64,000 nt of DNA from Streptomyces canus (GCF_030815415.1 NZ_JAUSWW010000001.1:4278001-4342000), one strand, 5' to 3'. Shown: positions 54,601 to 63,671, numbered from the stretch's first letter. The notes: generated by a model from the sequence alone, not told the origin. Numbers and translations are program-made.

Positions 54601-55131
54601 TTACTCGGCACCGCCCTGCTCGGCCTTCTTGGCACGAAGCGCCTCCGCGGTGCGGACGAACTTCGAGGGGAGCGCCTGGAAGAGCGAGGCAGCCTGGGAC
54701 TGCTTGCCCTTGAACGCACCAGCCAGCTTGCTGAGCAGAACCTCGCGGGACTCGAGGTCCGCGAGCTTCTTGATCTCGTCGGCGGACAGCGCCTTACCGT
54801 CAAGGACACCGCCCTTGATGACGAGGTTCGGGTTGTCCTTGGCGAAGTCACGAAGACCCTTCGCCGACGTCACCGGGTCACCGGAGATGAAGGCAACCGC
54901 CGTCGGACCGTTGAACAGGTCGTCGAGCGTGGAGATCCCGGCCTCGTTGGCCGCGATCTTGGTCAGCGTGTTCTTCACCACGGCGTACTGGGCGTCGTCA
55001 CCGAGCGAACGACGCAGCGTCTTGAGCTGCGCCACGGTGAGACCCCGGTACTCGGTCAGCACAGCGGCGTTCGAGCTGCGGAACTGGTCCGCGAGCTCGG
55101 CTACCGCGGCAGCCTTGTCGGGCCTTGCCAT
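54601..55131 (-). CDS. rplJ: 50S ribosomal protein L10
   Basis: This 176-aa protein begins MARPDKAAAVAELADQFRSS and contains VLTEYRGLTVAQLKTLRRSL and the L10 rRNA-binding core. The C-terminus is helical and binds L7/L12 dimers. It is the first gene of the rplJL-rpoBC unit. Confidence 0.97.
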   Translation of the reverse strand: MARPDKAAAVAELADQFRSSNAAVLTEYRGLTVAQLKTLRRSLGDDAQYAVVKNTLTKIAANEAGISTLDDLFNGPTAVAFISGDPVTSAKGLRDFAKDNPNLVIKGGVLDGKALSADEIKKLADLESREVLLSKLAGAFKGKQSQAASLFQALPSKFVRTAEALRAKKAEQGGAE

Positions 55132-55417
55132 AAGCGTGGCCTCCTTCCGGGTGATGAGGACCGCTCAGAAGGGGCTACAGAAAACGAAACGCCCCGGCGC
55201 AGGCGCACGGGGCGTAGCTCGACCGGCACTCGCACGCTGTCGAGCAGCGAACTCCGGGAGCACATCCACAGTCACCTGCGCGGGTCGTCCGCGATTTTCA
55301 GCGGATCCTTCGGCCACCGAACCCTCTTGCGAGAGCACGGCAACGACCAGCGGTCTTTGGCTTCTTTAGGAGAGTACGTGACCCCGTCACCGTCAAGCAA
55401 ATCGGGTCCTACGGTGC
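55132..55417 (-). promoter_or_regulatory. rplJ promoter and leader
   Basis: On the minus strand, TTGCTT (55395-55400), an 18-bp spacer and TACTCT (55371-55376) form a plausible promoter; TTGACG overlaps it. The leader to rplJ is about 230 nt and contains a GC hairpin near 55190-55216. Its length and place suit an L10-binding autoregulatory leader, but no specific motif was confirmed. Confidence 0.5.
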
Positions 55418-56359
55418 TCAGCTCCCGCTGAGATCGCCGCTCGCCCCGAGCTCCTTGAACATCTCCATCAGGTCGAAGGTCTGGGCGGCCGGCGGTACCT
55501 GGACCTCGGCCTTCGCACCGTAGTCGGAGAGCTTCATGCTCATTTCGACGGTGCCCTCCGGGCTGCTGATGCCGACGTCCATGCGGACCGGGAGGTCGTC
55601 CTCGTTGACCCAGACCTCGGTGTCGTAGCCCTTGATGCCGGCCTTCTTCATGCCGGCCAGGAGCTCCTTGCGCTCCTTGGGCTCCAGGACGTCCAGCGAC
55701 TTGTTGGTCGCCATCATCTCCTCGACGGTGAGGGTGCCCTTGTAGTGCTCGGTGTCGGCCCCGTCGATCTTCTCGCTGCCCACGTGCTTGAGGTTGGGCG
55801 AGTCGAGGAGCATCGCCAGCTGCTGGGCGGGGTCCTGGTTCATGTCCTCCAGGCCGCCGGTCAGCCCCTTGGTGAGCTCGTCGTCCCCGGACTTCGCGGC
55901 CTCCTCGGCCATGGCCCCGAGGTCGAGCTTCATCCAGCGCTTGCCGTCCATCTCCTTGGCGGCAGCCGCGCCGGCGTCGACGTACACGACGTCGTTCTGC
56001 CAGATGATGCGGGCGTTCTTGGGCATGTCCGCGTCCGCGGCGAGAGCGGATCCCTTCATCGTCATGTCCATGAGGGTCGGGTCCCAGCCCATGATCCCGC
56101 TCATGGTCATCTCGCCGCCGTCCGCGCCCGGCACCGACATGGTCATGTTGACCCGGGCGGACTTGGCCTCGGCCGTCTTCTTGTACGCCGCGGTGATGAC
56201 CTGCGTGACGGAACGTTTCTTGCCCGTCTTCGCGCCCGCACCCGCGGCGTCGTTCTTCTCTCCCCCGCCGCTGCAGGCCACGGCGCCCGTCAGCAGCATG
56301 GCCGCCGCGACGGCCCCCGCACCTCTACGGCGTACCGAACCGCGTATGGACATGCTCAT
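55418..56359 (-). CDS. LppX/LprG-like lipoprotein, paralogue 1
   Basis: This 313-aa protein has a signal peptide with lipobox GAVAC (MLLTGAVACSGGG). The mature part resembles the LolA/LppX-type beta-fold of actinobacterial lipoproteins: KTAEAKSARVNMTMSVPG, IIWQNDVVYVDAG, EVWVNEDDLPVRMDV. It is a paralogue of the adjacent upstream gene. Both lie between rplA and rplJ, where S. coelicolor also has lipoprotein genes. A second Met at 56353 could be the start. It may carry lipids or sense the envelope; function not established. Confidence 0.85.
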   Translation of the reverse strand: MSMSIRGSVRRRGAGAVAAAMLLTGAVACSGGGEKNDAAGAGAKTGKKRSVTQVITAAYKKTAEAKSARVNMTMSVPGADGGEMTMSGIMGWDPTLMDMTMKGSALAADADMPKNARIIWQNDVVYVDAGAAAAKEMDGKRWMKLDLGAMAEEAAKSGDDELTKGLTGGLEDMNQDPAQQLAMLLDSPNLKHVGSEKIDGADTEHYKGTLTVEEMMATNKSLDVLEPKERKELLAGMKKAGIKGYDTEVWVNEDDLPVRMDVGISSPEGTVEMSMKLSDYGAKAEVQVPPAAQTFDLMEMFKELGASGDLSGS

Positions 56360-56452
56360 GAGTCCCCCCTGGACCGAGTGATGTCTGTTGAAAGTTCGAC
56401 CAGGACCATATCCCCCGTGGGACTCCCCCGTCCCCCTGGTTTCCGGCCCCCG

Positions 56453-57370
56453 TCAGGACGTGGTGCCGGCGACGGTGCCGCCCTGCTTCTCCAGCAGCTC
56501 CTTGAAGTCCTGGGTGTCGCCGGCCGCGGGCTCCTCGGCGGAGATCTTCACGCCGTAGTCGCTGTAGTAGGCGGTCTGGGTCAGGTCTCCGGTGGCCATC
56601 TTGCCCTTCTCGACCTTCTTGACCAGGAGATCCTGGTCGTCGACCCAGATGTCGACCTGCTGTGTGGTCACGCCCGCCTGTTCGAGCTGCTTCTTGAGGT
56701 CGCCGAGCTGGCTCGCGCTGAGGCTGGAGTTCTTGCCGGCGAGATCGGCGACGTCGACCGTGCCCGAGTAGTGCGTGGTCTCCTGGCCGCGGACCTTCTC
56801 CGCGCCCACCTTCTTCACATCCCCGGAGGCCAGCAGCAGCTTCACCGACTGGTTGGGCGTGGTGTTCTGCATCTGGTCCCGGAGGTAGGCGCCGGAGCCG
56901 CCGCCGAGGTCCGCGAGGTCGTCGTAGTCGTAGCGGATCCAGTGCTTGCCGCCGGCCTGCTCGGCGAACTTGTCGCCCATCTTCGCGTAGTAGGCGTCGG
57001 GCAGATAACGGGCCTCCATCGACGTACTGCCCAGCTGGCGCATGGTGTCGGCCATGGTGCCGCCGGTGTACTCGATGGTCATGGTGCCGGTGATGCCGTC
57101 ACCCCAGCCGAGGGCTCCGTCGGCGGTCATGGACATCATCGTGCCAACCGTGGTCGTGGACTCGACCTTGGCGGAGTCGGCGGCTTCGGTGGACTTCTCG
57201 GCGGAGCGCAGGGCCGCCACGGGGCTGAGATTGCTCGTGTCCTTGCCGGACGCCTTGTCGTCCCTGCCGGAGCTTCCCGAGTCACCCGAGGACGTACAGG
57301 CAGCCAGGCCGGTCAGCGCGGTCGCTGTCGCGATCGCCAGAGCCGTCCGGCGCATGGTCGTGCTCTTCAT
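56453..57370 (-). CDS. LppX/LprG-like lipoprotein, paralogue 2
   Basis: This 305-aa protein begins MKSTTMRRTALAIATATALT with lipobox LAAC. The mature domain follows the same order as its neighbour: KSTEAADSAKVESTTTVGTM, ARYLPDAYYAKMG, VDIWVDDQDLLVKKVEKG. I chose the ATG at 57370; the longer frame extends into the rplA terminator region. The two genes probably arose by tandem duplication. Confidence 0.85.
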   Translation of the reverse strand: MKSTTMRRTALAIATATALTGLAACTSSGDSGSSGRDDKASGKDTSNLSPVAALRSAEKSTEAADSAKVESTTTVGTMMSMTADGALGWGDGITGTMTIEYTGGTMADTMRQLGSTSMEARYLPDAYYAKMGDKFAEQAGGKHWIRYDYDDLADLGGGSGAYLRDQMQNTTPNQSVKLLLASGDVKKVGAEKVRGQETTHYSGTVDVADLAGKNSSLSASQLGDLKKQLEQAGVTTQQVDIWVDDQDLLVKKVEKGKMATGDLTQTAYYSDYGVKISAEEPAAGDTQDFKELLEKQGGTVAGTTS

Positions 57371-57441
57371 TCGTCCCACCCCAATGCGGTTGCTGTGTCC
57401 GCACGTTAGCGCGGAGCACTGACACACGTACCGGGAAATGA

Positions 57442-57479
57442 GACGGGCCCCGCACCTCGAAAGGTTGCGGGGCCGCGTC
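57442..57479 (-). terminator. Terminator after rplA
   Basis: A GC-rich stem with one bulge (GGCCCCGCA.CCT against AGGTTGCGGGGCC) and flanking GAC/GTC pairing lies 34 bp after the rplA stop. It separates rplKA from the lipoprotein genes. Confidence 0.75.
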
Positions 57480-57512
57480 AAGAACGCGTATCGCGACGCG
57501 ACTGCCGTCAGA

Positions 57513-58238
57513 TCAGACGGCGGCCGGGTCCTCCTCGACGAGGAGGTTGCGGGTGCGGTTCGGGTCGACCGGGATGCCGGGACCAATGGTGGTGGAGACC
57601 GCGGCCTTCTTGATGTAACGACCCTTGGCGGCGGACGGCTTCAGACGGAGGATCTCCTCCAGCGCGGCGCCGTAGTTCTCCACCAGCTTCTCGTCGTCGA
57701 AGGACGTCTTGCCGATGATGAAGTGCAGGTTCGAGTGCTTGTCGACGCGGAACTCGATCTTGCCGCCCTTGATCTCGGTGACGGCCTTGGTCACGTCCGG
57801 GGTCACGGTGCCGGTCTTCGGGTTCGGCATCAGACCACGCGGACCGAGCACGCGGCCGAGGCGGCCGACCTTGCCCATGAGGTCCGGGGTGGCGACGACG
57901 GCGTCGAAGTCCAGGCGGCCCTTCGAAACCTCGTCGATGAGCTCGTCGGCGCCGACGATGTCGGCGCCCGCGGCACGCGCGGCCTCGGCACGGTCGCCGG
58001 TCGCGAAGACCAGGACCCGGGCGGTCTTACCGGTGCCGTGCGGAAGGTTCACGGTGCCACGGACCATCTGGTCGGCCTTACGCGGGTCGACACCCAGACG
58101 GAAGGCGACCTCGACGGTGCCGTCGAACTTGGTCGTGGAGGTCTCCTTGGCGAGACGGACGGCCTCGAGCGGGGCGTAGAGCTTTTCCCGGTCGATCTTG
58201 GCGTCCGCAGCGCGGAGGGACTTGCTGCGCTTGCTCAC
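57513..58238 (-). CDS. rplA: 50S ribosomal protein L1
   Basis: This 241-aa protein begins MSKRSKSLRAADAKIDREKL. It contains VNLPHGTGKTARVLVFATGD and the signature region RLGRVLGPRGLMPNPKTGTV. L1 also represses its own operon in many bacteria. Confidence 0.97.
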   Translation of the reverse strand: MSKRSKSLRAADAKIDREKLYAPLEAVRLAKETSTTKFDGTVEVAFRLGVDPRKADQMVRGTVNLPHGTGKTARVLVFATGDRAEAARAAGADIVGADELIDEVSKGRLDFDAVVATPDLMGKVGRLGRVLGPRGLMPNPKTGTVTPDVTKAVTEIKGGKIEFRVDKHSNLHFIIGKTSFDDEKLVENYGAALEEILRLKPSAAKGRYIKKAAVSTTIGPGIPVDPNRTRNLLVEEDPAAV

Positions 58239-58323
58239 TACTGCTCCAGTGTGTCTTGAGGAGTCGTGGTATGGGCCGAGCAGGCCCTGCCACGGTGCTA
58301 CGAAGGTGCTACGAGGCTGGGGT

Positions 58324-58758
58324 TCAGCCCTCGACCGTGATGCCCATGGAGCGGGCGGTGCCGGCGATGATCTTCGACGCGGCGTCCAGGTCGTTGGCGT
58401 TCAGGTCGGGAAGCTTGGTCGTGGCGATCTCGCGGACCTGCGCCTCGGTGATCTTGGCGACCTTGGTCTTGTGCGGCTCGCCAGAGCCCTTCTCGACACC
58501 CGCGGCCTTGAGGATCATCTTCGCGGCCGGCGGCGTCTTGGTGATGAAGGTGAAGGAGCGGTCCTCGTAGACCGTGATCTCCACCGGGATCACCCAGCCA
58601 CGCTGCGACTCGGTCGCGGCGTTGTAGGCCTTGCAGAACTCCATGATGTTGACGCCGTGCTGGCCGAGCGCGGGGCCGACCGGCGGCGCGGGGTTGGCCG
58701 CACCGGCGTTGATCTGGAGCTTGATGAGCCCCGTGACCTTCTTCTTCTTGGGAGGCAT
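58324..58758 (-). CDS. rplK: 50S ribosomal protein L11
   Basis: This 144-aa protein begins [20 protein letters not shown] and contains the thiopeptide-contact region [20 protein letters not shown] with its usual prolines. The C-terminal 23S rRNA-binding domain is intact. It is also needed for RelA activation. Confidence 0.97.
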
Positions 58759-58866
58759 TGCTCTCTCCGGGTCCTAGTGAGAGTTTTCAGCCGTCCGGTC
58801 CGGATGATCCGGATGGAGGCATACCGCACAACGATAACGGGTATCTCTGCGCGGCCAAAAACCGAG

Positions 58867-58901
58867 CAGGTCAGACCGGCTACGAAAGCCTGTCTGACCT
58901 G
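58867..58901 (-). terminator. Hairpin between nusG and rplK
   Basis: A 10-bp stem (58867-58876 with 58892-58901, arm CAGGTCAGAC) continues after a mismatch into a 4-bp stem (GGCT/AGCC) with a 5-nt loop. It lies just after the nusG stop and may be a terminator or attenuator before rplK. Confidence 0.7.
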
Positions 58902-58927
58902 ATCGGAGGCTTGTGCTCCAGACGAAG

Positions 58928-59821
58928 CTAGTTCTTCTGGATCTGGTCGAAGGAGAGCTCGACCGGCGTCTCGCGGCCGAAGATCTCGACGAGACCCTTG
59001 ACCTTCTTCGAGTCGGCGTTGATCTCGTTGATCGTGGCCTGCAGCGTGGCGAACGGGCCGTCGGTGACGGTGACCGAGTCGCCGACCTCGAAGTCCAGCA
59101 CCTGGACCTCGACCTTGCGCTGCGGAGCCGGCTTGCCCTCGGCCTCGGCGGCCTCGCGGGCGGCCTTCTCCTCGGCCTCCGGGGCGAGCATCTTGACGAT
59201 CTCGTCCAGGGTCAGCGGGTACGGGTCGTAGGCGTTGCCCACGAAGCCGGTGACGCCGGGGGTGTTGCGGACGACGCCCCAGGACTCGTTCGTCAGGTCC
59301 ATGCGCACCAGCACGTAGCCGGGGAGCTTGTTCTGACGGATCGTCTTGCGGTCGCCGTTCTTGATCTGGACGACCTCTTCCTGGGGCACCTCGGCCGCGA
59401 AGATGTAGTCCTCGACGTTCAGCGAGACGGCGCGCTGCTCCAGGTTGGTCTTCACGCGGTTCTCGTAACCGGCGTAGGTGTGGATGACGTACCACTCGCC
59501 GGGGAGGGTGCGCAGTTCCTCGCGCAGGGCGACGACGGGGTCCACCGGCTCGGCCGGCTCCTCCTCGGCGTCCTCTTCCTCGTCCTCGACGGCTTCGACG
59601 TCGCCGCCGGACTCGGCTTCGACGTCGCCGCCGGACTCGGCCTCGGCGTCTTCGTCGGACTCGTCCTCGACGTGGAGAGCGGCTTCCTCGGCGGGCTCGC
59701 CCGCCTCGGCGTCGGCAGCCTCGACCTCGTCCAGGTCCTCGTCCGCGCCCTCGATGATGTCGAGCTCGTCTTCCACGGACTCGTCCGGCTCGATGGCGTC
59801 GTTCAGGTTCTGGTCAGACAC
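58928..59821 (-). CDS. nusG: Transcription termination/antitermination factor NusG
   Basis: The 297-aa product starts at the GTG at 59821 (MSDQNLNDAIEPDESVEDEL). An acidic N-terminal extension of about 105 residues, with a short tandem repeat (ESGGDVEA twice), precedes the NGN domain (WYVIHTYAGYENRVKTNLEQ) and the C-terminal KOW domain (VGDSVTVTDGPFATLQATIN). The long acidic extension is typical of Streptomyces. An in-frame ATG at 59896 would run into the secE hairpin and is less likely. Confidence 0.95.
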   Translation of the reverse strand: MSDQNLNDAIEPDESVEDELDIIEGADEDLDEVEAADAEAGEPAEEAALHVEDESDEDAEAESGGDVEAESGGDVEAVEDEEEDAEEEPAEPVDPVVALREELRTLPGEWYVIHTYAGYENRVKTNLEQRAVSLNVEDYIFAAEVPQEEVVQIKNGDRKTIRQNKLPGYVLVRMDLTNESWGVVRNTPGVTGFVGNAYDPYPLTLDEIVKMLAPEAEEKAAREAAEAEGKPAPQRKVEVQVLDFEVGDSVTVTDGPFATLQATINEINADSKKVKGLVEIFGRETPVELSFDQIQKN

Positions 59822-59859
59822 GGTGGCTGCTTCTTCCTGGATACATAGGGGTGGAACAT

Positions 59860-59894
59860 GCGAAAGGGGCGCCGGTAACCGCGGCGCCCTTCGC
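59860..59894 (-). other. secE-nusG intercistronic hairpin
   Basis: Imperfect arms (GCGAA.GGGGCGCC against GGCGCCCTTCGC) lie just after the secE stop and overlap the alternative upstream nusG start. It may be a processing or attenuation structure. Confidence 0.5.
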
Positions 59895-59902
59895 AACGTT
59901 GC

Positions 59903-60187
59903 TCAGCCGAAAACGTACTTGGCGGCGTGGTCGAGTCCATAGTCAATCACGGTGACCAGGCCGATCATGACGATCACGAAGACGATCACCACGGTCGTGT
60001 AGGTGGTCAGCTGGCTCCGCGAAGGCCAGACGACCTTGCGAAGCTCCGCGACGATCTGCCGGTAGAAGAGGGCAAGGCGCTTCAGCGGGCCCTTCTTGGC
60101 ACGCTTACCGCCCTTGCGGGTCTTCTTCGACTCTGACGCCTCATCCTGGGCATCAGGCGTGTCGATGGAGCCCACGGCGTCCGCCAT
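59903..60187 (-). CDS. secE: Preprotein translocase subunit SecE
   Basis: This 94-aa protein has a basic, charged N-terminus, the amphipathic SecE signature FYRQIVAELRKVVWPSRSQL and a single membrane helix (TTVVIVFVIVMIGLVTVIDY). This is the one-helix form of SecE that clamps SecY. It lies between tRNA-Trp and nusG. Confidence 0.96.
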   Translation of the reverse strand: MADAVGSIDTPDAQDEASESKKTRKGGKRAKKGPLKRLALFYRQIVAELRKVVWPSRSQLTTYTTVVIVFVIVMIGLVTVIDYGLDHAAKYVFG

Positions 60188-60293
60188 TCGTCCTCACCTG
60201 TTCCCGGGTCGTGGCCGTGCCGCGCCCGGTCTGAGCCGCACGGCGGTGCATTACCTGTACGTACATGCGTACACATCCTGGCGGTGTGTGTAG

Positions 60294-60366
60294 CAGGGCC
60301 GGAGGGACTTGAACCCCCAACCGCCGGTTTTGGAGACCGGTGCTCTACCAATTGAGCTACGACCCT
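60294..60366 (-). tRNA. tRNA-Trp (CCA anticodon)
   Basis: The minus strand folds into a standard 73-nt tRNA. The 7-bp acceptor stem is AGGGTCG/CGGCCCT with discriminator G. The D arm has TAGCTCAATTGGTAGAGCA, the anticodon arm reads CCGGTCTCCAAAACCGG with anticodon CCA, and the T arm has GGTTCAAGTCC. The terminal CCA is not encoded. Its place upstream of secE-nusG is conserved in actinobacteria. Confidence 0.95.
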
Positions 60367-60452
60367 TTGTGGTTCTCCCAAACGTACCGCATCCGCCCGG
60401 GTGCTCGGTGTGCACCGGATGAGTACGGCCGTTGTGAGGCCAACGAGGTGAG

Positions 60453-60482
60453 AGTGTACGTGTTCCGGAGGCCCCCGTCGAA
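60453..60482 (-). promoter_or_regulatory. Possible promoter of tRNA-Trp-secE-nusG
   Basis: The minus strand has TTCGAC (60477-60482), an 18-bp spacer and TACACT (60453-60458), about 80 bases before the tRNA 5' end. It is a weak match but well placed. Confidence 0.4.
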
Positions 60483-60638
60483 CAGAAAGCGCCCGTACGG
60501 GCTTTGCCGACGGAAGATCGTCAGCACGGCTGCCGAAGATCACCCAGGCCATCGGGTGAATCCGGACGGTTGTTCAGTGCGTGTTCAGTCTGTGAAACCC
60601 GTGTGCCGCTGGCGTTTCCGGTCTGGAACGATGGGCCC

Positions 60639-61865
60639 ATGAGCGCTGCAACCCCTCCCACCGCGCGCCGGGTCTCCGCCCGAGTCGGCGCGATCTCCGA
60701 GTCCGCCACCCTCGCCGTGGACGCCAAGGCCAAGGCCCTCAAGGCCGCCGGGCGTCCGGTGATCGGCTTCGGCGCCGGTGAGCCCGACTTCCCGACCCCG
60801 GACTACATCGTCCAGGCCGCCATCGAGGCCTGCTCGAACCCGAAGTACCACCGCTACACACCGGCCGGCGGCCTGCCCGAGCTGAAGGCCGCGATCGCCG
60901 CGAAGACGCTGCGCGACTCCGGCTACGAGGTCGACGCCTCCCAGGTCCTGGTGACCAACGGCGGCAAGCAGGCCATCTACGAAGCCTTCGCCGCGATCCT
61001 CGACCCGGGCGACGAGGTCATCGTCCCGGCCCCGTACTGGACGACGTATCCGGAGTCGATCCGCCTCGCCGGCGGTGTCCCGGTCGAGGTCGTCGCGGAC
61101 GAGACGACCGGCTACCGCGTCTCCGTGGAACAGCTGGAGGCGGCCCGTACGGAGAACACGAAGGTCCTGCTCTTCGTCTCCCCCTCCAACCCGACCGGCG
61201 CCGTCTACACCCGCGCGCAGATCGAGGAGATCGGCCGCTGGGCCGCCGAGAAGGGCCTGTGGGTCCTGACCGACGAGATCTACGAGCACCTCGTCTACGG
61301 CGACGCGGAGTTCCACTCCCTGCCGGTGGTCGTGCCGGAGCTGGCCGACCGGACGATCGTGGTCAACGGCGTCGCGAAGACGTACGCGATGACCGGCTGG
61401 CGCGTGGGCTGGGTCATCGGCCCGAAGGACGTGGTCAAGGCCGCGACGAACCTCCAGTCGCACGCCACGTCGAACGTCTCCAACGTCGCCCAGGTGGCGG
61501 CCCTGGCCGCGGTCTCCGGCGACCTGTCGGCCGTCGAGCAGATGAAGGAGGCCTTCGACCGCCGTCGCAAGACGATCGTGCGGATGCTCAACGAGATCGA
61601 CGGCGTGCTCTGCCCGGAGCCCGAGGGCGCCTTCTACGCCTACCCGTCGGTCAAGGGTCTGCTCGGCAAGGAGATCCGCGGCAAGCGCCCGCAGGACACG
61701 GTCGAGCTGGCCGCACTGATCCTGGAGGAGTCCGAGGTCGCGGTCGTCCCGGGTGAGGCGTTCGGTACGCCGGGCTATCTGCGGCTGTCGTACGCCCTGG
61801 GTGACGAGGATCTCGTCGAGGGTGTCTCGCGGATCCAGAAGCTGCTGGCGGAGGCGCAGGACTGA
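60639..61865 (+). CDS. aspC: Aspartate aminotransferase (class I PLP enzyme)
   Basis: This 408-aa protein starts MSAATPPTARRVSARVGAIS at the ATG at 60639. Fold type I motifs are present: GAGEPDFPTPDYI, TNGGKQAIYEAFAA, SPSNPTGAVYTR, DEIYEHLVYGD, the PLP lysine in GVAKTYAMTGWRVGW, and the substrate Arg region GYLRLSYALGDEDL. It transfers amino groups between aspartate and 2-oxoglutarate. It is divergent from tRNA-Trp. A specificity for other amino or keto acids cannot be excluded by eye. Confidence 0.93.
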   Translation: MSAATPPTARRVSARVGAISESATLAVDAKAKALKAAGRPVIGFGAGEPDFPTPDYIVQAAIEACSNPKYHRYTPAGGLPELKAAIAAKTLRDSGYEVDASQVLVTNGGKQAIYEAFAAILDPGDEVIVPAPYWTTYPESIRLAGGVPVEVVADETTGYRVSVEQLEAARTENTKVLLFVSPSNPTGAVYTRAQIEEIGRWAAEKGLWVLTDEIYEHLVYGDAEFHSLPVVVPELADRTIVVNGVAKTYAMTGWRVGWVIGPKDVVKAATNLQSHATSNVSNVAQVAALAAVSGDLSAVEQMKEAFDRRRKTIVRMLNEIDGVLCPEPEGAFYAYPSVKGLLGKEIRGKRPQDTVELAALILEESEVAVVPGEAFGTPGYLRLSYALGDEDLVEGVSRIQKLLAEAQD

Positions 61866-61875
61866 GCCCGCCGTG

Positions 61876-61911
61876 AAAAGCCACCCCCTCACGTGAGGGG
61901 GTGGCTTTTTT
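61876..61911 (+). terminator. Classic rho-independent terminator after aspC
   Basis: A perfect 17-bp inverted repeat (61876-61892 with 61893-61909, arm AAAAGCCACCCCCTCAC) is followed by a run of Ts. It lies 11 bp after the aspC stop. It is the best textbook terminator in the window. Confidence 0.95.
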
Positions 61912-61978
61912 GTGCGAGCAAGACCACTAAAGGGGAAAGCGGTACCGGGACACCCGTGACGTACGGCAGGATCCTCGA

Positions 61979-63019
61979 ATGGAGCGTGTACGTGATGTCT
62001 CTGAGCTGCCGAAAGCCCATCTGCACCTGCACTTCACCGGGTCGATGCGCCCGGCGACGGTTCTGGAACTGGCCGACAAGTACGGAGTACGGCTGCCCGA
62101 GGCGCTGACCGAAGCACTGACCAGCGGGGAACCGCCGAAGCTGCGGGCGACGGACGAGCGGGGCTGGTTCCGTTTCCAGCGGCTGTACGACGCGGCCCGC
62201 TCGTGTCTGCGCGAGCCCGACGACATCCGGCGGCTGGTGCGGGAGGCCGCGGAGGAGGATGTGCGCGACGGCTCGGGGTGGCTGGAGATCCAGGTCGACC
62301 CGACGTCGTACGCGCCCATGCTCGGCGGACTGATCCCCGCGCTGGAGATCATCCTGGACGCGGTGGAGACCACCTCGCGCGAGACCGGGCTCGGGATGCG
62401 GGTGCTGGTCGCCGCGAACCGGATGAAGCATCCGCTGGATGCCCGCACGCTGGCCCGGCTGGCGGTGCGGTACGCGGACAAGGGCGTGGTCGGCTTCGGC
62501 CTCTCGAACGACGAACGCCGTGGCATGGCACGGGACTTCGACCGGGCCTTCAACATCGCGCGCGAGGGCGGGCTGCTGTCGACGCCGCACGGTGGCGAGC
62601 TGGCCGGACCGTCGTCGGTACGGGACTGTCTCGACGACCTGGACGCGAACCGGATCGGGCACGGGGTGCGCGCGGCGGACGACCCGCGTCTGCTGAAGCG
62701 GCTCGCCGACCGGGGCGTGACGTGCGAGGTCTGCCCCGCCTCCAACGTGGCGCTGGGCGTCTACGAGAAGCCCGAGGACGTGCCGCTGCGGACGATGTTC
62801 GAGGCGGGGGTCCCGATGGCGCTCGGCGCCGACGACCCGCTGCTCTTCGGGTCGCGGCTGGCCGCCCAGTACGAGATCGCGCGGCAGCACCACGGCTTCA
62901 CGGACCAGGAGTTGGCGGAGCTGGCCCGGCAGTCGGTCCGGGCCTCCGCGGCGCCCGAGGGCGTCAAGGCGAGCATGCTGGCCGGGGTGGACGAGTGGCT
63001 GGCTCGCCCGGCCGTCTGA
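61979..63019 (+). CDS. add: Adenosine deaminase family protein
   Basis: This 346-aa metal-dependent amidohydrolase has metal ligands HLHLH in PKAHLHLHFTGS, catalytic Glu and His in STPHGGELAG, a conserved IGHGVRAADDP block and ALGADDPLLFGSRL with the metal-binding Asp. It deaminates adenosine, or a related purine, to inosine. HLHLHFTGS replaces the HVHLDGS of classical ADAs, so it belongs to the variant subgroup common in Streptomyces; the exact substrate is uncertain. Its 3' end overlaps the convergent next gene by 56 bp. Confidence 0.88.
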   Translation: MERVRDVSELPKAHLHLHFTGSMRPATVLELADKYGVRLPEALTEALTSGEPPKLRATDERGWFRFQRLYDAARSCLREPDDIRRLVREAAEEDVRDGSGWLEIQVDPTSYAPMLGGLIPALEIILDAVETTSRETGLGMRVLVAANRMKHPLDARTLARLAVRYADKGVVGFGLSNDERRGMARDFDRAFNIAREGGLLSTPHGGELAGPSSVRDCLDDLDANRIGHGVRAADDPRLLKRLADRGVTCEVCPASNVALGVYEKPEDVPLRTMFEAGVPMALGADDPLLFGSRLAAQYEIARQHHGFTDQELAELARQSVRASAAPEGVKASMLAGVDEWLARPAV

Positions 63020-63671
63020 AGTGGGCGTAGGGCGGATACGGCTTGTGGCAGATCAACACCTCGACGGGATGCCCTCCGCCGGGTGGGTCGACCAGCTCGG
63101 GCAGGGCCGCCATCAGCGACATCTGTCCCTTGGCCGACCTCTTCTCGCGCGGCCCCCAGCCGGCCGCGAAGGCGAAGTCCGTGGCGGCCTGGGCGAAGAC
63201 GTCCCTGCTGCCGAAGAGGAAGAACGTCCGGGCGTGAGTGGCGTGCCGCAGGTCCTCGCGGAAGTCCGTACGCCCGCTCCGCGCCCGCCAGGACTCCGCG
63301 TCCCGCGCGGTGCGTGCCTCGTCGGTGCGTGCGGTCAGCGGGACGCCGTTCTTGAGCTTGCGGCGCAGTTCGGGCCAGTCGCCGGCGCGCAGTCCGAGGC
63401 TGTGGTGGGCCATCACGAGGTCGACCAGCTCGCCTTGGCCCTCGTCCGGCGGGACTCCGTCGCGCAGCGGCACGTGGACGATCGTGTGCCGAGAGTAGGC
63501 GGCGAACGAGAACAGGCCGGCGAGCCGGTTCAGCCCGTCGTGGTCGCCGAGCAGCAGGCCGATCGGGGCGGGGGCGCGCAGTGACGTGTGGCGCAGGGGC
63601 TGCCGGGGCTGGACGACACGGTGCTCCTGCGGCCCGGTCCTGGGCCTGAACTGGCGCAGCCTCAGCTGCAT
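62964..63671 (-). CDS. Hypothetical protein
   Basis: This 235-aa soluble protein has AHHSLGLRAGDWPELRRKLK, HARTFFLFGSRDVFAQAATD and HPVEVLICHKPYPPYAHFRR. There is no signal peptide or obvious catalytic motif. Its last 18 codons overlap the adenosine deaminase gene on the other strand. Codon bias supports it. The gene probably lies in the murB neighbourhood of other Streptomyces, but I do not recognise a family. Confidence 0.65.
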   Translation of the reverse strand: MQLRLRQFRPRTGPQEHRVVQPRQPLRHTSLRAPAPIGLLLGDHDGLNRLAGLFSFAAYSRHTIVHVPLRDGVPPDEGQGELVDLVMAHHSLGLRAGDWPELRRKLKNGVPLTARTDEARTARDAESWRARSGRTDFREDLRHATHARTFFLFGSRDVFAQAATDFAFAAGWGPREKRSAKGQMSLMAALPELVDPPGGGHPVEVLICHKPYPPYAHFRRPGEPATRPPRPACSP

